This document shows positions 58,982 to 64,000 of a stretch of DNA of 64,000 nt, piece after piece. Within the stretch, counting starts at the first letter, position 1. Each line of letters opens with the position of its first letter. The stretch comes from JAKACA01 sp050744865. Lineage in GTDB: Bacteria > Actinomycetota > Acidimicrobiia > Acidimicrobiales > Bog-793. The stretch lies in NCBI GenBank assembly GCA_050744865.1, contig JBOGHW010000091.1:1-64000 (forward strand). Direction: 5' to 3'. Under the pieces are notes generated by a model. That model searched no databases, was not told where the DNA came from, and was given only the letters and a program-made list of their open reading frames with translations. Position numbers and translations under genes: made by a program.

Positions 58982-60558
58982 AAGGGGCCCAACTTCTGCT
59001 CCGGACGCTGGTGGCGTCCGGAGTCGACACCTGCTTCACGAATCCGGGTACCTCGGAGATGCACTTCGTCGCCAGCCTTGACTCCGTTCCTGCGATGCGG
59101 CCGGTCCTCTGCCTGTTCGAGGGCGTGGCAACCGGGGCAGCCGACGGTTATGCCCGCATGGCCGACCGGCCGGCAACAACCTTGCTGCACCTCGGGCCGG
59201 GACTGGCAAACGGCACGGCCAACCTCCACAACGCCCGTCGGGCGAAGTCACCCGTGGTCAACGTCGTGGGCGACCACGCCACGTACCACAAGGGCTTGGA
59301 CGCCCCGCTGGAGTCGGACATCGAGAGCATCGCCCGTGGTGCTTCGGGTTGGTACCGCTGGTGTGGAAGCACCGGCTCCATTGCCCTCGACACCGCCGAG
59401 GCCGTCGCCGCCTCCTTGGGCCCGCCTCGGCAAGTCGCCACCTTGGTGTTGCCTGCCGACGTCTCCTGGCTCGACGCCGGCGACGCCACGGCGCCGGTCC
59501 GCCCGCCCGAGATTGTGGCAGGTGCTGGACAGCGTGCGCCGGTCTCCGAGGAGGCTCTCGAGAGGGCTGCCAAGCTGCTCGCCTCGGGAGAGCCGGTAGC
59601 TCTCTTGCTCGGCGACTCAGCGGTTCGCCGGGCTGGCCTGCTCGCCGCCGGCCGAGTGGCGGCGAGCACGGGCGCGAGGTTGCTCTCGGAAGGATTCCCC
59701 GGGCGAATGGAGCGGGGCGCGGGCCTCCCGGCCGTCGAGAGGCTCGCCTACCTCGGTGAGTTCGCCATGGCTCAAATGGCAGGACTGCGCCATCTCATCC
59801 TGGTGGACGCCAGGTCCCCTGTCTCGGCCTTTGCCTACCCCGGCAAACCGAGCGAGCTGGTGCCTGACGGTTGCGAGGTACAGGTGCTGGCCGCCGAAGG
59901 CGAGGATGCCCCTCGTGCGCTCGAGGCACTGGCGGACCTCGTCGGTGCACCGGCGCACTCGGCCTTGCTTGCGGCGTCGTCACGGCCCGACATCCCGACA
60001 GGCCCGCTCGACGGCGCCTCGGCTGCTGCGGTCATCGGCGCTCTGCTGCCCGATGGCGCCATCATCTCGGACGAAGCCATCACGGCCGGCATCTACGTAC
60101 CGGCCGCCACCGCAGGTGCTCCACAGCACGACCTGTTGTCGCTGAGCGGGGCGTCGATAGGCCAGGGCCTCCCGCTTGCAACGGGGGCGGCTGTCGCATG
60201 CCCCGACCGACCTGTTCTCGCCCTGCAGGCAGACGGTAGCGCCATGTACACGCTGCAGGCTCTCTGGACCCAGGCGCGGGAGGGCCTCGACGTCACCACC
60301 GTGCTCTTCGACAACGGCTCCTACGCGATCCTCAACATCGAGCTGGACCGCGTCGGAGCCGAGGCAAGCGGCAACACGGCGCGTTCGATGCTGGAGATCG
60401 GCAACCCTGACCTCGACTTCGTGAAGCTCGCCGCGGGTCTCGGCGTGCCCGCAGTACGCGCTGAGAGTGCCGACGAGCTTGCCTCGGCGCTTCGACGAGC
60501 CTTCGCAGAAAAGGGCCCTCACCTCGTACAAGCGGTGATGCCGCGAGGCAGCATCTAG
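58978..60558 (+). CDS. Thiamine-diphosphate enzyme, acetolactate-synthase-like
   Basis: This 526-residue TPP enzyme has the catalytic Glu in LFEGVATGAADGYARM and the TPP/Mg site in LALQADGSAMYTLQAL ... LFDNGSYAILNIEL (GDGx25-30NN type, here ADGS). It belongs to the group annotated as acetolactate synthase large subunit-like but stands without ilvN/ilvC, so a 2-oxoacid decarboxylase, carboligase or oxalyl-CoA-decarboxylase-like role is more likely than valine synthesis. It starts at TTG 58978, overlapping the oxidase stop, with AAAGGAG upstream. Confidence 0.85.
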   Translation: MKGAQLLLRTLVASGVDTCFTNPGTSEMHFVASLDSVPAMRPVLCLFEGVATGAADGYARMADRPATTLLHLGPGLANGTANLHNARRAKSPVVNVVGDHATYHKGLDAPLESDIESIARGASGWYRWCGSTGSIALDTAEAVAASLGPPRQVATLVLPADVSWLDAGDATAPVRPPEIVAGAGQRAPVSEEALERAAKLLASGEPVALLLGDSAVRRAGLLAAGRVAASTGARLLSEGFPGRMERGAGLPAVERLAYLGEFAMAQMAGLRHLILVDARSPVSAFAYPGKPSELVPDGCEVQVLAAEGEDAPRALEALADLVGAPAHSALLAASSRPDIPTGPLDGASAAAVIGALLPDGAIISDEAITAGIYVPAATAGAPQHDLLSLSGASIGQGLPLATGAAVACPDRPVLALQADGSAMYTLQALWTQAREGLDVTTVLFDNGSYAILNIELDRVGAEASGNTARSMLEIGNPDLDFVKLAAGLGVPAVRAESADELASALRRAFAEKGPHLVQAVMPRGSI

Positions 60559-60615
60559 CTCCGTGAGCGGCGGCGTGAAGCCACCGTCGCGCGGAAGTTG
60601 TAACTTTGGCCGGTC

Positions 60616-62421
60616 ATGCCTCACAGGATCGATGTCGAGCTAACCAGCACCAAGGACGCGGAGACCTTCACCTGGCGGGCCGCCAAGGCGCGCCAGCCGA
60701 AGGGAACCGTCGACGCCTCGCTCTTGCCGGCAGGAGCCAAGGTCGGTGACGTCGTCCGTGTCGAAGCCGAGATCGAGCTGGACGGCATCCGCATCCTGAG
60801 TGTCCTCCCGAACAGGGAGAAGGCGGCCCCGACGGACCGCATCGAGGTCGTGGGCAGCAAGCTTCCCGTAGCCGGCGTCACCACAGTGCTCGCCGGAAAG
60901 GACAGTCGCCGCCGAGAGAGCGCCTTTTTCCGGGACGGCTCCGAGCGCCGCGGCCGGGACGACGCTGGGCGAGGTCGGGGGCGGGAGGGCACTCGCGTCG
61001 CCAGCGCCCGCACCGCCGCCCCGGGCTCCGAGGCACCATCGACCGAGGAGCGGCGGCCCCCACAGCGGCGCACCGGGCCGCGCTCCGAACGAACGGCCGG
61101 TGACAGACCAGACCGGGCTACCGGCGAGAAGGCGCAAGGCGACCGGGGACAAGGCGACAGAGCCAGTCGGGCCACCGGCGACAGGTCGTCCGGCCAGCGG
61201 CACGCGCCCGCGCCCGCCTCAGCTCGGACAGAGGCCGGTTCAGCGCCTCACAGCCGGCCTCCCACAGGACCAGCTCGAGAAGGCCGCGGTGGCCGGATGG
61301 TCGACAAAGGGGGCGGCGTGCGGAAGGCGCCCTACCGCCTGGAGCCCGGCTCAAAGCACCGGGACGAGCTCATGGCTGGGCTTGGTGCCGAGCAGCGCGC
61401 AATAGCCGAGCGCCTGGCCGCCGCCGCCGGCAGCCTGCCGGCGCTTCGCAAGGCGATCGCCGGCGAGCAGGAACGCGCCAAGGCCGAGGGCCGCCCATTC
61501 GACGGTGGCGAGCAGATCCTGGCCGTGGCCGAACAGCTGCTTCCCGACGTTAGGGCGGCGATGTGGCTCGACCGGGCCGAAGCCGCAGTTGCCCACATCG
61601 ACGAGCTCAGCCTTCGCGACTTGCGGGCGATAGTCGTCGCCGGCGGCCCTCGCACCGAGCTCGGTCGCGAGCTTGACCGGACGCTCCGGGAGGGACACGA
61701 CAAGCGAGTGGCGAAGTTGCGCGCCGACTGGGAAGAGCACCTGGCGCAGGCGCTCGCCGAAGGCAGACTGCTGCAGGCCCTTAGATTGTCGACCAGGCTG
61801 CCGGAGCCGACGGCTCGTTTCCCCGCCGCCTTGGTTGAGACCCTCGCCGGTCAGGCCGGAGCCGCCATGTCAGCCGCGACAGCGCCGGACCGTTGGCTTG
61901 CTCTCCTCGCAGCTGCCGAGCTCTCGCCCGTCCGGCGCCAGATACATCCGGCCGGAATCCCTGACGACGAGTCGGGTGAAGTACACCGAAAGGCCTCCGA
62001 GGCTGCGGGCCGAATCCCGGCTCTCGCCGCCCTGCTGGGGATGGCGATGCCTCCCCCACCTCAGCCGTTGCCCGGTGAGCGTCCCGTTCGGACGCGCCTA
62101 CCCCATTCCCTGCACCCACCAAGGGCCGCCCATCGTCCCGCAGCAAGGGCAGCGCAAGCAACGGCCGCCGCGCCAGGCGTCGCCGGACCTCCCGCGGTCC
62201 CCGCCGAGGCCGAGCCGGCCGCGCCCACCGAGCATGTCGGTGCGGCCGCCGAGCACGCCGGTGCTGGTCCGGCGCACGTCACGGCATCCGATGATCTGGC
62301 CGTTGCCACCGAGAGTACGGCGACTTCTGCGGAGCCTGCGGCGCTAGTTGGCGGGTCAGGCAGCGATTCGCGTGCCGGCGCTTTGGACGAACGGGCAGGC
62401 GAAGCGCCCAGTGCTGGCTGA
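60616..62421 (+). CDS. Large Arg/Gly-rich protein of unknown function
   Basis: The 601-residue product has three parts. An N-terminal beta-rich module (1-70: IDVELTSTKDAETFTWRAAK, then AGAKVGDVVRVEAEIELDGI) resembles an OB or S1-like fold. A very Arg/Gly/Asp-rich disordered region (about 95-235) is followed by a helical domain (about 240-470: ILAVAEQLLPDVRAAMWLDR and similar) and an Ala/Pro-rich tail (485-601). The composition suggests nucleic-acid binding. No named family recognised; I suspect a lineage-restricted actinobacterial protein. ATG 60616. Confidence 0.65.
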   Translation: MPHRIDVELTSTKDAETFTWRAAKARQPKGTVDASLLPAGAKVGDVVRVEAEIELDGIRILSVLPNREKAAPTDRIEVVGSKLPVAGVTTVLAGKDSRRRESAFFRDGSERRGRDDAGRGRGREGTRVASARTAAPGSEAPSTEERRPPQRRTGPRSERTAGDRPDRATGEKAQGDRGQGDRASRATGDRSSGQRHAPAPASARTEAGSAPHSRPPTGPAREGRGGRMVDKGGGVRKAPYRLEPGSKHRDELMAGLGAEQRAIAERLAAAAGSLPALRKAIAGEQERAKAEGRPFDGGEQILAVAEQLLPDVRAAMWLDRAEAAVAHIDELSLRDLRAIVVAGGPRTELGRELDRTLREGHDKRVAKLRADWEEHLAQALAEGRLLQALRLSTRLPEPTARFPAALVETLAGQAGAAMSAATAPDRWLALLAAAELSPVRRQIHPAGIPDDESGEVHRKASEAAGRIPALAALLGMAMPPPPQPLPGERPVRTRLPHSLHPPRAAHRPAARAAQATAAAPGVAGPPAVPAEAEPAAPTEHVGAAAEHAGAGPAHVTASDDLAVATESTATSAEPAALVGGSGSDSRAGALDERAGEAPSAG

Positions 62422-62448
62422 CGCCCGTAGTTAACACTGACGTCGGTC

Positions 62449-62511
62449 GCAAGGTGGGCCACCCGACGCGCCGATTCAGGCCCGGAAACGTACGTCCGCC
62501 GGCCCACCTGC
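62449..62511. repeat. Intergenic repeat GAAACGTACGT/CCCACCTG, copy A
   Basis: The 63-base unit begins GCAAGGTGGGCC and ends GGCCCACCTGC. The ends are nearly complementary (AGGTGGGCC...GGCCCACCT), so it can fold into a hairpin with the ACGTACGT core in the loop region. Confidence 0.85.
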
Positions 62512-62552
62512 GTCCGCCCGGTCAATCCGGACCTCACTCGGTACCGAACCAC

Positions 62553-62615
62553 GCAAGGTGGGCCGCCCGACGCGCCGATTCAGGCCCGGAAACGTACGTC
62601 CGCCGGCCCACCTGC
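62553..62615. repeat. Intergenic repeat GAAACGTACGT/CCCACCTG, copy B
   Basis: It is identical to copy A except for one base (G for A after GGTGGGCC). The spacing from copy A is 104 bases. Confidence 0.85.
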
Positions 62616-62680
62616 CTGGCCCCGGCACCCCTCCCCCGGAGCAAGCGGTTCGACAGAGTGCGGGCGGCCGCATTCTCGGC

Positions 62681-63154
62681 TCAGACTCGATCTGGTGGAG
62701 CCCGGTGCATCACGATGAGCCTGGCCGAGAAGCCGGCTGACTCGAACAGGTTCTTGGTAGCGCGGTCACCCGGCAGGGCGTAGGCGTCGATGCGCTCCGC
62801 CCCCCTGTCGGCCGCCCAGCGAGCGACCAGGCCGAGCAGCTCTTGGCCCACTCCCACGCTTCTGGCTTCTGGATCGACCCACAGCGCCTGCAGACGCCCC
62901 AGAGGCGACCCGCCGACGACCTCAACGCACGCCACCGCCACCCCGAGAACCACGCCGTCCAAAGTTCCGACAGCGACGAGGCGGCTCTCGTCACCGGCAG
63001 TCGGGAGGTCGACCAAGATCTCGAGGCCCGAGAGCTCGCGGGCGAGAAACAATGTCCCACCCCGCAGGTCCGAGGCGACCGCGGCCGCCTGGTCGACCAG
63101 GGAAGTCAGCGCCTCGAGATCGGCTGGTTCGGCAGGGCGGGCGGCGACGATCAC
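62681..63154 (-). CDS. GNAT-family N-acetyltransferase
   Basis: This 157-residue acetyltransferase has LQALWVDPEARSVGVGQELL (acetyl-CoA loop), DAYALPGDRATKNLFESAGF and a C-terminal strand SARLIVMHRA. The substrate is unknown. GTG 63154 begins right before the conserved MIVAARPAEPADLEAL. It lies 16 bases downstream of the next minus-strand gene and is probably cotranscribed with it. Confidence 0.88.
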   Translation of the reverse strand: MIVAARPAEPADLEALTSLVDQAAAVASDLRGGTLFLARELSGLEILVDLPTAGDESRLVAVGTLDGVVLGVAVACVEVVGGSPLGRLQALWVDPEARSVGVGQELLGLVARWAADRGAERIDAYALPGDRATKNLFESAGFSARLIVMHRAPPDRV

Positions 63155-63170
63155 AGTTGGCTTCAGCGAG

Positions 63171-63845
63171 TCAGCGAGTCGGGGAGCCGGCGCCGGGTGC
63201 CTGCCCGACAGCCCTCCGGGGCTCGGTCAGCTGGCCGATCCGGTGGAGAATGGTCCTGCGGGCCCTAGTCGCCAGCTCGTAGGCGCGGATGGCGTCGAGC
63301 TCGTCCGGGCGCAGCGAGCTCAAACGCTGCACCACATGTGAAGCAGCCAGAGTGTCGTAACCCGGGATCGCCAGCCCGTTTGCGGCCCCCTCGCTTGGCT
63401 GTGCTGGTGGCGGGGCGTCATGTGGCTCCGTACCGGCACCCGCGGTGGTGGCGGTCCGCTGGGTCGTTCGAGGACTCTCTGAAGCCCCTGTGCGGCGTCC
63501 GGCGGCAGATCCGGTTCGCCGGGGGGGCGGCTTTGGAGCCGTAGAGGTGGTACCTGGCGTGTCCTTCACGGCCTTGCGGTTCGCCGAGGTCGGCTCGGGT
63601 GGGGCGCCAACAGGCTGCCCCGATCCACGCTCGGCGGCGAGGCGACCGAAGCGGTTCTTGGCCTCCCCAACGGCGAGCCTGCCCATCACCCGGGCGTTCC
63701 TCACCTGGCCCTCGAGCTGCTGACGGCCCTTGGCCGTGAGCTTCGGCAGCTCTTCGACGACAGTTATCGCAACCCCGACCGGCACGTAGAGGGCGTAGTC
63801 GAGCACGAAGTCCCTGAGAGAGCGCTCGCTGGCAGGCCCGGTCAC
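63171..63845 (-). CDS. Hypothetical protein with disordered middle
   Basis: This 224-residue protein has an N-terminal helical part (1-75: RSLRDFVLDYALYVPVGVAI, EELPKLTAKGRQQLEGQVRN). A Pro/Thr/Ala-rich disordered stretch (78-160) and a C-terminal helical part (165-215: TLAASHVVQRLSSLRPDELDAIRAYELATR) follow. The plan fits a small actinobacterial family of unknown function, possibly membrane- or cell-division-associated. GTG 63845. Confidence 0.6.
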   Translation of the reverse strand: MTGPASERSLRDFVLDYALYVPVGVAITVVEELPKLTAKGRQQLEGQVRNARVMGRLAVGEAKNRFGRLAAERGSGQPVGAPPEPTSANRKAVKDTPGTTSTAPKPPPRRTGSAAGRRTGASESPRTTQRTATTAGAGTEPHDAPPPAQPSEGAANGLAIPGYDTLAASHVVQRLSSLRPDELDAIRAYELATRARRTILHRIGQLTEPRRAVGQAPGAGSPTR

Positions 63846-63932
63846 CTCTGGACCCTATATCGACTCGAGCGGCGAGAGCACCCTCGAGACCCTGGCGGAC
63901 CGACTCCTGGGCTTGCCTGCGCTTGCTTGGGC

Positions 63933-64000
63933 TCAGACGCAGTCGCGGCAGAGGCCGCGCCTTGCATCGGCGAGCTGGCTCTCGCTCTTGACCAGGAAGC
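63933..64000 (-). CDS. Start-less C-terminal fragment at window edge
   Basis: The minus-strand frame ending with TGA at 63933-63935 reads FLVKSESQLADARRGLCRDC and a final Val. The CRDC pair suggests a zinc-binding end. The gene continues beyond the window and cannot be identified. Confidence 0.35.
   Translation of the reverse strand, partial: FLVKSESQLADARRGLCRDCV

Noticed and set aside
58978..60558. Biosynthetic acetolactate synthase (ilvB)
   Set aside because: No ilvN or ilvC is adjacent, and coupling to a GlcD-like oxidase points to a catabolic or unknown role, so no ilvB symbol was given.

Overview
The window is high-GC, gene-dense chromosomal DNA from an actinobacterium. Several traits point to the Actinomycetota, probably an Acidimicrobiia-like lineage: GTG starts are frequent, adjacent genes often overlap in a GTGA or ATGA, and the block gcvH - garA - ftsR - DUF151 nuclease - merR matches the order known from Mycobacterium (Rv1826-Rv1830). 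A very large sedolisin/kumamolisin-type protease is compatible with an acidic habitat, but that is only an inference. I see no rRNA, CRISPR array, phage structural gene or intact transposase.

Layout. 1-5.7 kb: end of ispH, then a tightly overlapping row with a DUF512 radical-SAM-like protein, der, an acyl-CoA carboxylase carboxyltransferase and a disordered small protein. 5.8-8.3 kb: FmdB zinc ribbon, a P-loop kinase, a cold-shock protein with a small partner, and a decayed sigma-factor/beta-propeller chimera. 8.4-10.2 kb: tRNA-Pro(GGG) followed by about 1.7 kb of gene fragments (DJ-1/PfpI remnant, 5'-truncated PIN toxin, one intact P-loop kinase), closed by a second copy of the tRNA 3' end. 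This looks like the worn-down remains of a tRNA-integrated element. 10.7-15.9 kb: a GAF/degenerate-GGDEF protein overlapping a four-enzyme operon (glutamine-synthetase-like ligase, aldehyde dehydrogenase, SDR, gamma-glutamyl hydrolase) that fits catabolism of an amine by the gamma-glutamylation route.

16-25 kb: CDP-alcohol phosphatidyltransferase, a nucleotidyltransferase/inactive-phosphomannomutase fusion, then gcvH, garA, ftsR, hpt, the DUF151 nuclease, a merR gene with a clear palindrome upstream, and a small nuclease-like protein. An AbiEi-N/DUF559 gene follows, bracketed by 57-bp direct repeats. 25.2-30 kb: gcvT-gcvPA-gcvPB, which with gcvH makes a complete glycine cleavage system apart from Lpd, with glycine decarboxylase split into two chains, followed by two small membrane proteins. 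30-46.7 kb: mainly secreted or envelope functions (a Cys-rich secreted protein, a Tat-exported protein with an M48 protease, a 1227-residue S53 protease with IPT/TIG repeats, an SGNH hydrolase, a beta-helix/TIG protein) mixed with LigC, SDR, MFS and MOSC genes and a DinB pseudogene joined to an alpha/beta hydrolase. 46.7-49.3 kb: repeat-rich intergenic DNA, small membrane proteins and an ArsR-type regulator with its operator.

49.3-64 kb: a minus-strand overlapping operon proS-rpiA-unknown-GNAT, a BrkB-like membrane protein with a 5'-3' exonuclease, CorA, fumarylacetoacetase, a divergent FAD-oxidase/TPP-enzyme pair, a large Arg/Gly-rich protein and a second GNAT. A family of intergenic repeats sharing a GAAACGTRCGT core and a CCCACCTG end occurs at 5.8, 49.2 and 62.5 kb (two near-identical copies in the last place).
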